A DNA stretch of 64,000 nucleotides from Sebastes aleutianus (lineage: Eukaryota; Chordata; Actinopteri; Perciformes; Sebastidae), in the NCBI GenBank assembly GCA_916700875.1, contig CAKAKS010000031.1, positions 3,786,477-3,850,476 on the forward strand, read 5' to 3'. The notes beneath the pieces are model-generated. The model was not told the origin of the DNA, searched no databases, and saw only the letters and a program-made list of their open reading frames with translations. A program made the translations under genes and the position numbers. Positions 1-13,478 of this stretch are shown piece by piece (position 1 is the stretch's first letter; each line of letters starts with the position of its first letter).

Positions 1-826
1 TTTTTCTAGTTACACGCAGTTTTGCTTTTTCAACTGACCAAATGGTGAAACCATTTTTAGATGTTTTGCCACTATCAGCTACTTGAAAGCCTTTCTTCAG
101 CTCAGTGGCAATTAATCCAAAGTGCTCTCGTTTGGCGCTTATGCTGCGAGAGCCCTAAAAGAAAATTACTTCCATCCTCTGTCCACCCATCTAAACTGCA
201 CTACTAGACATTTCTTTGCATTTATTACTATTCAAGATAATAATGAACTAAGGAAAATTGTGTTCAAACCATTTAAAAGCAGTTTATGGTTATCATCATT
301 TTTAAAAAATAAATAAAAAAAGCGGCTCGCTGGTTCTCTTTCCCTCAAAATTACAGACGACAAGGTCACAGTGGAGATAAGTGTCATGGTTTACTAAATA
401 TGTTTCCCTTTAGAATCAGTTGAATGACACATGAAGACATTGTTTGGAACATGATGAGATTGTCTGGAAGCACAGAGAGTATCAGAGTCTGGATAGATAG
501 AACAGTAGGCTGGATCAGATGGTGACACATTGGATTGGAGAAGATCCAAAATGATCTGGGCCTGCGTTCAAAGACGTCGTCAACAGATTGTGGACGACCC
601 AGTTACAGAGGCAAAAGAGAGTAAACGTGTAGAGCATTCGAAATGTTTGGAAATTATTCCACCTTTCTGTGTTTGGTCTTCTATTTTTATGCAACCATGG
701 TTTTGGGGTTAATGTTAGCGCTAAGGTCTTGGTTAAGTTTCGCCATGTAGTTTTAATAGTTACTGTTTGGTGTATTAAGTTAATGGTGGTCTTCAGACGA
801 GTATAAACTTGTGTGTGTTTTCTCAC
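1..826. other. dym intron, no exon recognised
   Basis: Intron sequence after the last dym exon in the window. Two short ORFs (122-316 and 530-712 on +) have no recognisable content. Confidence 0.4.
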
Positions 827-3800
827 CATCGTCCCTTCATGATGTGCTGGTAGATTAATCCATCTCGGAGGATGTCTTTGTGGAAGAGTTGGTAGGAGAA
901 GAATACCAGCAGCGTGGTCACCGCTTCAAACAGGATGCTATAGGTGATGTCACTACAGGAAAACACAGACGCATGTAGAGTTAATGCAAATAAATCATAA
1001 TCTCTCATATCAACTTCAAAAGGTATAAATTAGGGCTGTCAATCGATTCAAATATTTAATCACATGATTGTTAATATATATTATCAACATAGTTAATCAC
1101 GTAAGTTAATCACACATTTTTTATCAGTTAGAAATGTACCTTAAAAGAGAGATTTATTCACATATCTTGAGGTCAGAGGTCAAGGGACCCCTTGAAATTG
1201 GCTATGCCAGTTTTTCCTTGTCAAAATTTTGCGTAAGTTTGGAGCGTTATTCGGCCCTCTTCGCGTTATGAGCCTACTTCTCACTTGATTTATTACCTCA
1301 GTGAACATTGTAAACATGAGTTTATGGTTTCAATCTCTAGTTTCAAGTCTTCTTCAACACAACATGATGTTCATTTAGTAAATTATGGTCCCATTTAGAG
1401 TCAAATAGACCATAAAGCAGGGGATGCTTTAGGGCGTGGCTAACTTGTGATTGACAGGTCGTTACCGCGGCGTTGTCCGGTCTGGACTTTAACCCTTTCA
1501 GTGTGTTTTCTGTTCATATAAGCTAATTATAACCCTTTTGGGCACCTAAAAAATTTCTTATTCAGCGTTCGGTTGTACTTGGCTCCAACCTCTTGTGTCA
1601 CTTCTGGTTGCACAAAGAAAGGTTGTATGTGTGGACAAATAGGGACCAACTCTGATTTAAGTGTCACCATGCACCGTCTGCCTACCTGGAAAAGTGATAT
1701 AACAAACTATTGACATCTATCTTTCCTGTGAAATGATTCAAAGCCACAAAAGGTGCAGAAGTCTGTTTAAGATTCCCATCCAAACCAGGCGCACGTACAG
1801 AGGAAATGGGCCGACAGCCACAGAGTGGTGGAGGGAAGAAAAACAGGTAGAAGTCTTGAAGCTTGGAACAATGAATAATGTTGGAATGCTGAATGCATTT
1901 ACACAAGAGCCAGAGTTTGATGTCCGGAGACAACAGAAGAGAAGGAGAGAGAGAGAGAGAGAAAGAAGGCTGGCTGACAGAGAGAGGAGGATCAAGAATG
2001 ACACAATACAGACAAGATGCTGCGTCAAGGAAACAGCAATTGTCAGTCATGTTTCTGTGAACTTGTTTTGACACTGCAGAGGAGGATTTTGTCCACAGAG
2101 ACGTACATACTGTATCTTTGTCTCTCTGCGACAGACTGAGTGGCAGGCGGAGATAATTCCAGCACTGATGAGTAAACACACTGAAATAATCACTCATTAA
2201 AGCAGAGAGTGTTAGCGTGCACGCCGCCCACGGGGAGTAAAGGATGATACCGTTTTCCAATCATTATGTTCCCTCCTCTCCCACTCGTTGGCAACGCTCC
2301 TAATAAAAACTTTCAGTCCTCTTCTTCCTAAACAACAAACATCTTTTAGTCATATCCTCTTCCTTTTTAAGTTGTCCCTTTGCTCATCACGCCGCCAGCT
2401 CAGCGCTCCAGCACGTCAGTCTGGCTGACGACTCTGGGAGTGAAACACATGGACATCCGAGCCTAACCTTGTTCCTTAATGGATTTCAGCTCCTCTTGGT
2501 TAGTGAATCAAGGAGCGAATGAGCAAGTGGAGCACGCAAAAAAGAGTCACACATACAAACTGTTTCTCATTAACTGCTCAGTGACGAACATCCTAGACAC
2601 ATTAACAACCAACAAACAAGGAATAAAAACAAGGAATGAAAACTGAAAGATGGGTTGGGCTGAGAAACGGCACAAAAGTCACTAAGACTCAATGTTTTCA
2701 TGTGAATATTATGCTGTAGGGCTGGGCGATATGACAATATATAACATCAAAACAATAGAAAAATGTCTCAGGGCTGTCAAAGTTAACGCCATAATAATGC
2801 ATTTGCATAAAGCAGCATATTTGCCCACTCCCATGTTGATAAGAGTGTTAAATACTTGACAAATCTCCCTTTAAGTTACATTTTGAACAAATAAAAATGT
2901 GTGATTAATTTGTGATAAATCACGATTAACTATGGACAATAATGCGATTAATCGCAATTAAATATTTTAATTGATTGACAGCCCAATATACAATATAATA
3001 TACAATATATACTGTACTGTGAAGCTGTTTCATGTTTACTTTTATTTTGGATTTTCATATTGTAGGCTAAGCCTATATTTTATTGATTTTTTCTCTATAA
3101 TTTCACTAGGAACCATTTTGTTGATTTTGCACTAAACTTCTTAAATGAGAAAATACTCCCAGTACTTTTCATTTGTCAAGTATACAAAAATAGGCTTTAT
3201 ATGTTGTTTTTTACTTATTATATCTTTATTGTTTACTTGCTTATTTAGTATATGTTGTTTTGTTTTTCACTGATGCCTCTTGTTGTTTTTCACTGTCCCC
3301 CTTTGCTGCTGCAATCCTGCAAATGTATCCGATCCGGGACTAATGAAGGATTATCTTATCTTATCTTATCTTTTTTCATATAGACTATTAATTTATTGAA
3401 TTACCATAAAACACGCTATAATCACTATCGCCATATCACCCAGCCCAATTATGCTGATAATATAATGTCAAACAAGTGATCTTGAACAATTAGCACTGGG
3501 ACATTAAAAAAAAGAAATCCCTGTGTGGGGAGTGTAAAATGTCACTTTACATTGTTGTATCCGAATCAGACTTGCATGTGTGACCTTTTTAGTGTGTGTA
3601 AGACACAATGGGGTGTTTAATTTAACCTTCCTCTCACACGTAGAAACGAGGGAGATACTTACAGCAGGGGCACTTCCACGATCAGGTGGATGAGGTTGGA
3701 CAACAGCTCCTCCAGGAGGTCCTCGCTGCCTGTTTCTAGACAAGAGGGAGTTATTATAGGAGACATATATGGCAGCTCCCTGTTGATCGTCGTCTCTCTT

Positions 3801-6800
3801 TGCTCTGCTCCTTCCAACTCCCACTATACCAATCCCCCCTCTCTATCCTCCCCGTCATCCATATTTCATGCTCGCTGTTCAGAGGAACGGCATTGAGAGA
3901 AATTAACTAATTGGGATAACAGGATTTCTGCAGGGTTCGCAGAGTTAAATTTAAGACATTTTTAATACCACATAGAATGCAATTTAAGACCTGTTTCACG
4001 ATCGTATACCGGCCAAAGCATTACGACCAGGAGAGACGATATGGCCTGTAGAATTATTTATTATTAAATCATAGTTTCAGTGCTTCCCAGCAGTATAGAG
4101 CAATAATTCCTAATGATAGAATTAATCAAATTAACACGACCTGGACATGGATAAGCGGCAGAAAATTAATGGATGGATTAACCAAATTAATATGATTAAT
4201 TCATGTTAATGTTATTGCTAAAAATTCACACTTCCCATTATGGGATGATGAGTTTCCTAGCTACTGTAGTGAGCGGTGGTGACGGTGCTTCCTACAGGTC
4301 TGATGGTGCTGAGTGAAGCTACAGGAATAAGGATGTAACAGCCTCCTGCGAGCACGATCAACTGTCGCAACAACTCCCCTTTTTTTGTTAACCCATTTGT
4401 GTCGGCAACTGAAATTTGTAATTTCCTTTTAGTGGAAGTGTTCTCTGGGCTTGCTTAAGCACTAATGTGAAGACATATTCAAAATTGTTTGGCTGAAAAG
4501 TGAGTTTTTCTTATCATACCACTGTATATCTAGTCTTTTGGCACATTTTTTTAATAGATTCCATCATATTTTAGGAAAAGAACAGTAGTCCCATGTACTC
4601 AAATACTAGATATAGTATGATACGAAAAACGGCTGTATCTCAGAAACTACAAGGAGCACAATCAAGTATTTGGTATCTATGAACTCATAACAAGTTGAAT
4701 ATCAAAGATATGCACACATATGCAGTGTAAAAAATATTGGTAACACTTTAGAATAACCAGCATTTATAAGTGGTAAATTGATAGTTAATTAAACTTAGTT
4801 AATAGTTATTTTACTGTTAACAAACAATTAATTCTTAGTAATGTTATAATTGATGTTATTTTTGCACACATTATAACAATTTATATACGATATATATGTA
4901 TTTGATAATGATTAAGATAATTTTTGTAAACCTTAAAGAAATTGTTTGTTAATGGTTAATAACTGGTTTGTAAACCGTCTATAAACATTATTTAGATGGC
5001 TATTATAAAGTTGCAACTGATGATTATACCTTGTTAAATGATTAAGAAATATAGTTAAAAAAAAGATGCTTTGTAAAGCATCTATAAATATGATTTAGAT
5101 AGTTAATACTTGGTTAATAATTGGTTTCTGGTCCATCTATCTATTTAATGTTTATAGACGTTTTACAAACAATTTCTTAAAGGTTTACAAATCATTCGGG
5201 AATCATTAACAAATACTTATCATAGTATATAAAATGTTAAAATGTGTGCAACAATAAACTGTTAATAAATAGCCTACCATTGTAATCAGAATATCATTGT
5301 TAACGTCTCTTATCAGTTATGATACAATATATGATTTATAAACTAATTATTTCATATTTCACAAACTACTGATAAAATAACAGAAATTATAGCATGACTA
5401 AAAATTAGTAAACATTATTAATTATCATTAAAATAACTATTAACTAAGTTTAATTAACTATCAATTTACCAATTATAAACGATGGTTATTATAAAGTGTT
5501 ACTTATAGTCTTTGGCACAAACGGATTAATAAATGTATATTATGTCTCTCGACAGCCAACAGTCGGACACAAGAACATTTAATACCTAACATTACTGTCT
5601 AGTACAGACAGTAAGACTTCTGCAAATTACAGTTTAGACTTTTCTGTACTGTACTCAACACTTTTTAAAACTTTTCACGACCTGCAGATACCCTGGATTA
5701 TCTTCTCTTTACCACTGTCAACAAGCTGTAATTAGCTCTGTATCATTTTGCAGGCGAGACCACAGAAAGATATTTTTATAACAATCAGCCAACACAGCAG
5801 ATTTAACCCTGTAAGATCTGTAGGGAGCTGCAAGTGAGTGAGTGAGTTTTGTTTCTGTCTTTGTGAAAATGTCTCAGTTCATGATACAAATGTGTTAAAC
5901 CAAAAAAGTGTTATTTACATTTATGGAGGTCGTCAAAGAGGGCTTATTTAGAGACTTGCCTCAAACAAGGCTAATGTTTGAGGAAGATGTGCAGTCAGAC
6001 GCAGACACAGCCTTTCATTAACAGAGTCTCTCAGAGACAGCTGATCCAGGTCAGTAGCCAGGGGTATCTGTGCTAAATTAAAAAAAAACAATTTCTTATC
6101 TCTCTTTAGGTATGAAGGGAACTGTTACACATTTGACCCTTGTGGCTATATTCTAATTTCTATTTTGTCTCAGACAACACAGCTGCTACTCACTCCATAC
6201 GTACAAAACGAGGTGTTCACTGTGAAGTTGATTTCTTTATCTAATTTGTGGCCCCACTTCAATCTCCCTGTGACTTCCTTTTTCAAGAATCATCAACGTG
6301 TGATGGATGGAGCTCACCTCCGCAGGAGCCTGGCGCCCTCTCCTGGTAGGAGAACTGTAGGTGCAGCTCTTCTTCGCTCATCTCCCTGATGAACACCTTG
6401 AGCAGGCAGCGAATCATGAACAGTGCGTTGTGGGCCTGCCAGATAAACAGCTGACTGCGGAAGAGAAACAAAACAAAAAAGGACATCATGTTCAAGGTCA
6501 AAGGGAGTGACGGAAATAGATGTTATGAAGCGGCTGGGTATGTGCATCTGGGATATGTCGTACATTTACAGAGGAAAGCTTGGCTGATGACGTATGTTCC
6601 TGGTAATATGTTGCTTCAAATGTTAACAGTTACACATATTCATTCAAGAGTTTCTCGACATACACACTTGGGATTAAAGCCCTTGTGTGTTTTTCCTACT
6701 GAAACTAGAACACTAACACTAAAGTTAAAGGGGAACTTCAATATTTTTCAACCTGGACCCTATTTTTCCATGTTTTTGAGTTTACCTGACAACAATTTCT

Positions 6801-9800
6801 GAAACTGGTCCAGTATTGAGGTAGAGGCTGTAGACAGCAGCTGCTCACAGGCTGCAATATGGAGCTATTGGGGCAAGCTGGCACCGTCATTTACGTCCAC
6901 TAAAAGTGTTTGTTTTTGCCATGACAGGCTCTGATTGTTATTATAAGTGTCTGACATTATGGCCAGAGTCTCACTAAAGGAGAAAGTCTCGTTGTGAAAT
7001 CTGGCGAGGTGACGTGTTGCCTGAAGACAACGGTGTGATAGTGGAATACTTCCAAGGTGGAAACGTGAGTGATGTGTTGGAGTACAGAAAGCGAAGCTTA
7101 GTGTTATCTTAAAATATTTTCAATGTCACAGCTGAACATTTAGATGATTTCCAAAATGTGGATGAGGTCTTTGAATTCGATGACCGCCCGTATTTATTTG
7201 AGCCAGAGGATACGGATATTCAGATTTCACAAGACTTCTCCTTGAGCGGGATTTGGACGCAATAACAAACAGACCGGATCACGCTAAATGTAAGAAAAAT
7301 GTTTAATTTCTCTGTAGGGTCCTTTCCAGAATGTTGTCAGACACTTATAACAACAACAATTCTAACAATCTGAGCCTGTCCGTGGCAAAAACAAGTGTGT
7401 TTAGTGAACTCAGCTCGTTTCACGGCTTGTCGGTTGCAGCGTTATCGCTCAATACTGGACCAATTTAAAAAGTTGTCACAAAAACACGGGAAACAGGTTG
7501 AAAAATGCTGAAGTTACACTTTAATTTCCTCATGGCAAATTAATTAAGCATCACAGCCACTGACTGAGTAGAACCAGTGGATCATACTTTGAACGAGGGT
7601 CACATTCAAAGTAGTGACCCTCTAGTGCTTCTCAAATAATGACACTAGGCATGGGACGACGTGAAAATTTCATGTCACGATTATCCTGGCCAAAATACCA
7701 TAATTGCGATTCGCGATATTTTCCTGATTATCATCAAAATATGCTTAAAACTCTTAAAACAGCACTAAAACATATTGGAATAATTTTACTGTACCTTACA
7801 TTTTGTTAAGAAACTAATATTTTTGTTGCATAACAGATAGGACACGTCTTTTTTTTGTGGAAATCAAACAATCTTAAATAAGGTCATTATAAATCAGAAG
7901 GTCCCCCTGCATAAATAAAGGATAAATAATTAAAAGAAATCACAAGATTGTGTGATTCTGTTAGTTCTTACATGATAATTCCTGTATTTTTCAAATCAGG
8001 CTCTATTTTTTCACTTCTCTACACGGAAGCAAAAAGGCTAGAAAGCTTTTTTATGTCACTCGTGAGGACATTCAAGATTATCGCGATAATGAAAATTTAA
8101 CACGATCAACTTATTGTGAGTGTTTTTTTATCGTCCCATCCCTAAAGGACATCCCTTATGGCTTTTGAGTTACTTTACATCATTTGCATCATCCCCCTGG
8201 TAATATTTAAAATGGTGATGATGAACAGTTTTCCCATAACTGCAACCTTCACTTTGTCTGTGAGAATAAACCGTCTCCTTCCCCCATAGCATGTAATGAT
8301 GTTGCACAAGTTACTATACATTCACACAGAGACAAAATTGGAACAACGTTGGTGGAAAAACAAATGAGGAGGAAAACAAGAAATGATTGGAACCATCCAG
8401 TGCAAGCCACGCTGTTTCACATCCACTAAACACCAACACGGGGGAGTGTCTAATCAGGCCCGCAAATTGACAATTTGCGCATGCCAATTATGTTGTTTAT
8501 GGGACAAAACCTGTTACGAAATGTGAGAAAAATAGATGGGAGTGGATGGGGAGCGATAACTCCAACCTCTAATGATGTTTAATAGAGAATGAGGAGTTCC
8601 CACCCAAAGCATTTTGGGGACTTTTTGGGCAGGGTCAATCTCTGGAGCTTGGCAGCGAATGCAGGATAATGCCACATGTGTGGATGGTTATACCTCAGCA
8701 GTTTTCTCATGGGAAACTTCAACCACTTCAGTGTTTCTCCCCCTTGTAAAAAATAAAGATTCCCTGACTGCCTGTGATCAAACAATAACTAGCCTGCACT
8801 CCCGCACAGCCAACACTGACATGCACCGGGTCTATCATTACTGACACAGTCATCCGAATAGTTCCCATACTCACTCTTGGCATTCTGTAGAGATTTTCAG
8901 CTCTTTGGTTCTTCCCAGGAAAATTCTCACAAGAGAGCCAAAGTTCCCCGATCTGGGATTGTTTTCAACTTGGGAGAAAAAAAAAAAAGGGAGGAGAGAA
9001 TTTATCAGCAGCATTACATAAGATCCAGAAATGTCCTTATCTGATAGTTTGGCATGCAAACAACAAAAAGAAACAAATGTTTATCTTTAATTTAAAGGTC
9101 CCATATTGTAAAAAGTGAGATTTTCATGTCTTTTATATTATAAAGCAGCTTTAAGTGCTATATAAATACTGTTAAACTATCAAAACGCTCAATATACGGA
9201 GAAATACACACAGCCTGTATTCAGAAATTGTGCGTTTGAAACAAGCCGTTAGGATTTCTGTCAATTTGTGATGTCACAAATATACAATATATAGATCATT
9301 ACACGGTTTTCAACGTAAACATTCTGAATGTGTCCCAGCTTATTTCCTGTTGCGGTGTATGTAAATAACATCAGCTGACAGGAAGTAAACATGGACCCAA
9401 ACTGTTGCCTAGCAACGCAATTCCATTGCTATTCCATTGAAATGCGCTAAAACGGAGCGTTTCAGACAGAGGGTAAATACAGGTATATTCAGGCAGAAAG
9501 TATGAGGAAAATGATGTGTTTTTTGAACATTAAATCATGTAAACATGTTCTACTAGAAACAAAAAATACAAGTATGAACCTGAAAATGAGCATGATATGG
9601 GACCTTTAAACTCTGGAGAAGTTGATATTCATTGGGATCAACGTATTGACCAGTACATATATCATTTATGTTTTTAATATCATAGGCAACGTACTGAGGA
9701 TCTTGGCAAGGGGGATGACAGCCTCTTCCAGTAACTTGGAGTCTCCACTGGTTTAAAGGGGACAAAAAACAGCAAAGAAGAGAGTTAGAAAGAAAAGGAA

Positions 9801-12800
9801 AAGATACTAGAGCTGCAACGATCAACCGATTAGTTGTCAACTATTAAATTATTCTGCAACTATTTTGATAAATAATCGGTTTATGTCATTTATTGAGAAA
9901 AAACAGTCTGATTCCAGCTTCTTAAATGTGAATATGTTCTGGTTTCTTTCCTCCTCTATGACAGTGAACTGAATATCTTTGAGTTGCGTGGACAAAACAC
10001 AACATTTGAGGACGTCATCTCGGGTTTTGAGAAACACTGATTGACATTTATCACCATTTTCCGCCATTTTATAGGCCAAACATCTAAACAGTTAATTGAG
10101 AAAATAATCAACAGATTAATCGACAATGAAAATAATCATTAGTTGCAGCCCTAGAAGATACCTAAAAGATATGCAAGTGAAAATGGATAAGAGGGGCTGA
10201 TTGCTTGTAGCATCTGCCCTCTGTTCTCATGCTACAGTAGAAAACTGCAGTATAACCAAACACCAATAACATTCAAATAGTTTGTGTCTGTATTGACAGA
10301 AAATAGATATTGTAAGCTCTATAAATGCCTGTCAAAGACTGAATGAGATGTACACTGACGTGTTAGGATGTACAGCACAACTTTTTGTCAAATTGTTACA
10401 ACCAGTGGTGGAAGAAGTACTCAGATCTTTTACTTAAGTAAAAGAAACAATACCCTAGTGTAGAAATACTCTGTTACAAGTCCTGAATTCAAAATTTTAC
10501 CAAAAGTAAAAGTACTCATAATGCAGAATGGCCCATTTAAGAATAATATATATTATATTATTGAATTTTAATTATTAATGCATTAAAATGTACATCGGGT
10601 TACTTTAATGTTGAAGCTGGTAGAGTTGGAGCTTATTTTTTATACACTGCTGGGTATCTTGTGAATTTCACCAAGCGACCAATAAAGTCCTATCTTTATC
10701 CAATCTAATACATGATCATTCATATGTATGATATTTTTTTGCATTATTAATCTGAATCTGCAAAGTAACTTAAGTTATAAAATAAATGTAGAGGAGTAAA
10801 AAGTACAATATTTGCCTCTGAGATGTAGTGGAGTAGAAGTATAAAGTAGGAGAAAATGGAAATACTCCAGTAAAGTACCTTAAAAATGTACTTAAGTACA
10901 GTACTTAAGTAAATTTACTTCATTCACTGGTTATTACCAAGTATATATATTTACTGGTTTATTAGATCAATTGGAGGCATTTGTGGTTTATATTATGAAC
11001 TAATGCTTTGTATACATTTTGATCAGAGTGTAAAGTGTAGAATCACTTTCCTTTCTGGTAGATAACTCTGTCAAAGTGCCGTCATGTCAATTTTGCAAGT
11101 AAAAAACATCTTTCTCTGCCATCTGGATATTACTGTGATCATCAAGCAAAAAAAAACTTTTACATGAGCCATAACTGGGAGGACCAGCTGGGTCACATTA
11201 AGGCATTTAAAGGAATAGTTTGACATTTTGGGAAACTGATTATTCACTGTAGGTCAAAGATGACATGCTATCTGAATTAGGGCTGCTCAATTAATCAAAT
11301 TTTGATTGAAACCGCAATAAGTTCGAGTGCAAGTTTCGTATCGCAGAAGGCGCAATCTTTGTTAAAGTTGAAATATGTGTTAAAATACAATTTTAAATTA
11401 AATATTGTCGTGCTGCAGATATGTCCTGGCCCCCATATCATATTCTACAGACTTAACAGAAAACACCTTTGTTTGCTACAAATCCCCACAAAAATCACAT
11501 CATAATCATTTTAATAGGTTTTTCAATGAAAATTATAATAATGATATGATTTGATATTAGAAAGAATGATCATTTTTATAACGCAATTGCAATATCAATC
11601 AAAATAATCAAAATTAGATATTTTTTCAAAATCTTTCAGCCCTAATCTGAATATGTCAACTTTGGCTTTTGGAATTTATGATAGGCATTTTACAGACAAT
11701 TAATCAAGACAGATTAATCGATTATGAAAGTAACACTCTTGTTTTTTTGTGTTGCCCCCAGTGCATATATGGTGTGTTGACTTTGTGTGTTTATGTCTTG
11801 TATTTGTGTTCAAATAAACAAGACAAATCTTGGATTATATAAGGAAAGCATAATGCAATAAGGAGCAGGATAAGTACACAAGTGCATATGCTCTGTTAAC
11901 AACTTTCCAGAGATGAATGAATGGAACTAGATGAATAATATGTCAAATCAGGCAAAGTCCAGTTGCAAGAAAGAATGCAGTGTCCTTACTTCTCAACACT
12001 ATTTACAGAGGAACTATCTATTCTCAGATGAGCAGGACAATGACCGTGTTGGATCATGAGGTTGAGCTCTGCAAACATCCTGTCTACAGATTAACATTAG
12101 ATCCTGGTTGGAAATCTTAGAGGACTTTCTCATTGGACAGGCTGTGTGCTGTTGGTAAGCAATACTATAACTCTTGAGTAGATGCTTGGAGAAATTTGTC
12201 AAATACAGGAATTTTTAAGAAGCTGTAAAAGGAGTCACTAATAGTTTGTTGTCCTCTAAATTTTTAAACACACCAGCTATAAAACTTTGATGAGAAACAC
12301 TTCCAGGAAGATCGATTTTCCACCAAGGCAACTAAGGTCTGCAATTCAACGTTGCAACTGTAACGATCAATTTCAACTCCAACTAAGCTACTAACACTTA
12401 TTCTCATTACCAGTGATTTCTTTTGTTTAAATTAAGTTGAATATTCTTCTTATGATTTAGTCTATAGGCTCTTGTGAAAGTGCTTCACCTTAGTTTGGCT
12501 AAAAATCCTTAACACAAGGTTCACTTAGTAGCTTTCTCCTGAGCTTTCAGCTGCATTTATTTCATCATCATCATCATCATCATTTTGAGATGTGGCTGAA
12601 AGCTCTGGAGAACGCTAGCAAGTGGACCTAATCTTAGTAATTATTTGTCTAGCAAAGTATTCACTTTATAATGATGTCAAACAGAGTAATGTGCAGGAAA
12701 TGTTTGGTACTTCAACTTGATAAATCCCTGTAGGGCTGTCCTCGAACAAAGAAATTCTTAGTCGACTAACACTCATATGATTTTGTCGACTAATCATTTA

Positions 12801-13230
12801 GTTGATTTAATCGACAGATCTGTAAAGTTTCTCCACACATCACTCAAAAGCACCACTTTAAATCTTGTGTTTATTAAAAATATACTTATAGGTTTCTTGG
12901 AAATAATTCATTCAGCAAGAAAAAACATAAAAAAAGACTAATCGACTAAAGAATTCTTCCAAAGCGACCGATCAGTCGACTAATTGACTAAGAGGGGGCA
13001 GCCCTAAATTCCTGACGTTAATATGAATCTTGCAACATTGTGGCACATAATCGGACAGGTGTCCTACAGAAGCTTTCCATGTGTGTTTATTTACCTGCTG
13101 GTGGGACTGATGAAGGTGAAGGAGATGAGCTGGTTCCAGAAAGGATCATTCTCAGATATGGAATCCGTGCCCACCAGGGTCTTGAGGCTGGGGTTATCGG
13201 ACAGGTCACTCACCTGGCTGGTGTTGGCTC

Positions 13231-13234
<4 letters not shown>
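827..13234 (-). CDS. dym: Dymeclin, N-terminal part (six coding exons; gene continues past the left edge)
   Basis: Coding exons in transcript order are 13234-13095, 9747-9695, 8968-8875, 6454-6318, 3729-3663 and 952-827. All have AG acceptors and GT donors, and the phases join without a break (617 nt, about 205 residues). The reading follows human dymeclin: a start MGANTS, then SISENDPFWNQL, KLLEEA, ENNPRSGN, RTKELKISTECQ, FIWQAHNALF, MSEEEL, SEDLLEELL and a final DITYSILFEAV...LFHKDILR segment. Gly2 with Ser6 fits the N-myristoylation pattern of the family. Known for the family: dymeclin is a roughly 670-residue peripheral protein cycling between cytosol and Golgi, needed for secretory traffic and cartilage development (human DYM is mutated in Dyggve-Melchior-Clausen dysplasia). 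Only about the first third is here. The last exon ends in phase 2, so the next exon lies beyond position 1. Identity is secure from several conserved blocks. Confidence 0.95.
1032..1560. mobile_element. Partial MITE with TAGGGCTGTCAA terminus
   Basis: Starts with the TAGGGCTGTCAA terminus shared with the elements at 33625 and 62022, including the internal 'gaggtcagaggtcaaggg' segment. The far end is replaced by a different repeat from about 1300, so no second terminus is seen. Confidence 0.5.
2717..3448. mobile_element. hAT-like MITE with perfect 8-bp target duplication
   Basis: Termini TAGGGCTGGGCGATATG and (inverted) CATATCACCCAGCCCAA are flanked on both sides by TTATGCTG, an 8-bp duplication typical of hAT insertions. 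No coding capacity. A second element (2771-2984) lies inside it. Confidence 0.85.
2771..2984. mobile_element. MITE nested in the element at 2717-3448
   Basis: About 214 bp with GGGCTGTCAA at one end and TTGACAGCCC at the other, related to the ends of the element at 62022-62723. It is internally deleted. Its target duplication is not clear. Confidence 0.6.
4738..5503. mobile_element. Foldback-type element with long inverted repeats
   Basis: The first about 75 bp (GGTAACACTTTA...) reappear inverted at the end (...AAAGTGTTAC), and further pairs of inverted segments lie inside, so the whole 0.77 kb could fold. AT-rich and non-coding. A related copy lies at 28504-29310. Confidence 0.7.
6725..7524. 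mobile_element. TTAA-flanked MITE
   Basis: Bounded by TTAA at both ends, with imperfect inverted ends (AGGGGAACTTCAA.../...TGAAGTTACACT). Lies between dym exons 3 and 4. A TTAA target suggests a piggyBac-like source; no transposase is seen. Confidence 0.65.
7646..8144. mobile_element. hAT-like MITE
   Basis: Termini TAGGCATGGGACGA and TCGTCCCATCCCTA are flanked by AATGACAC and AAGGACAT (6 of 8 match). AT-rich interior without an ORF. Confidence 0.65.
9091..9610. mobile_element. TTAA-flanked MITE, AGGTCCCATAT family (copy 1)
   Basis: Inverted ends TTAAAGGTCCCATATTGT / ATATGGGACCTTTAA. Further copies at 17111-17683 and 56681-57198 are similar in length and share interior segments. Confidence 0.8.
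9808..10153. mobile_element. hAT-like MITE, TAGAGCTGCAAC family (copy 1)
   Basis: Termini TAGAGCTGCAAC and GTTGCAGCCCTA; 8-bp flanks AAAGATAC / GAAGATAC (7 of 8). The copy at 48584-48928 is nearly the same length. Confidence 0.8.
10403..10929. mobile_element. hAT-like MITE with CAGTG ends
   Basis: Starts CAGTGGTGGAAGAAGTA and ends with an inverted CACTG end rich in 'acttaagta' motifs. Flanks GTTACAAC / GTTATTAC match at 6 of 8. A fragment of the same family is seen near 20715. Confidence 0.65.
11278..11644. mobile_element. hAT-like MITE with perfect target duplication
   Basis: Starts TAGGGCTGCTCAATTAATC, ends CAGCCCTA, flanked on both sides by ATCTGAAT. Same family as 40651-41255. Confidence 0.85.
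12731..13006. mobile_element. hAT-like MITE close to dym exon 1
   Basis: Termini TAGGGCTGTCC / GGGGCAGCCCTA; flanks AATCCCTG / AATTCCTG (7 of 8). It ends 89 bp from the donor side of the dym first coding exon. Confidence 0.8.

Positions 13235-13271
<37 letters not shown>
13235..13271. repeat. (CT)n/(GA)n microsatellite
   Basis: An uninterrupted dinucleotide run of about 18 units. It abuts the dym start codon with no spacer, so it lies in the presumed 5' UTR. Confidence 0.95.
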
Positions 13272-13272
<1 letters not shown>

Positions 13273-13335
13273 ACTGGCTCCACTCAGCCAGACTCACCAC
13301 TCTTCACTGCTTCTTCACCAGGCATATGCCAAATC
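13235..13335 (-). other. dym: dym 5' UTR portion of the first coding exon, with GA microsatellite
   Basis: Upstream of the start codon the minus strand is about 37 bases of uninterrupted GA (CT on the + strand, 13235-13271). Next upstream is a short mixed stretch and then a good polypyrimidine-AG acceptor whose exon would begin at 13335. This suggests the start codon lies in the second exon, after a non-coding first exon, as in mammals. The acceptor is inferred from sequence only. Confidence 0.55.
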
Positions 13336-13478
13336 CTGGGGCAGAGGAAATGCTTTAATCATTGATGGCATCACAGATAATGAACAACTGTACTACAAAC
13401 ACACTATGGATGTCTAAGCCACTTAACAGAAAGGCTTTCAAGGCTTCATTATGCCACAAAATTAAAATGTGTAGAAGA

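Noticed and set aside
1682..2260. 192-codon minus-strand ORF
   Set aside because: Its content is low-complexity leucine/serine from a purine-rich tract, no splice-compatible homology, inside a dym intron.
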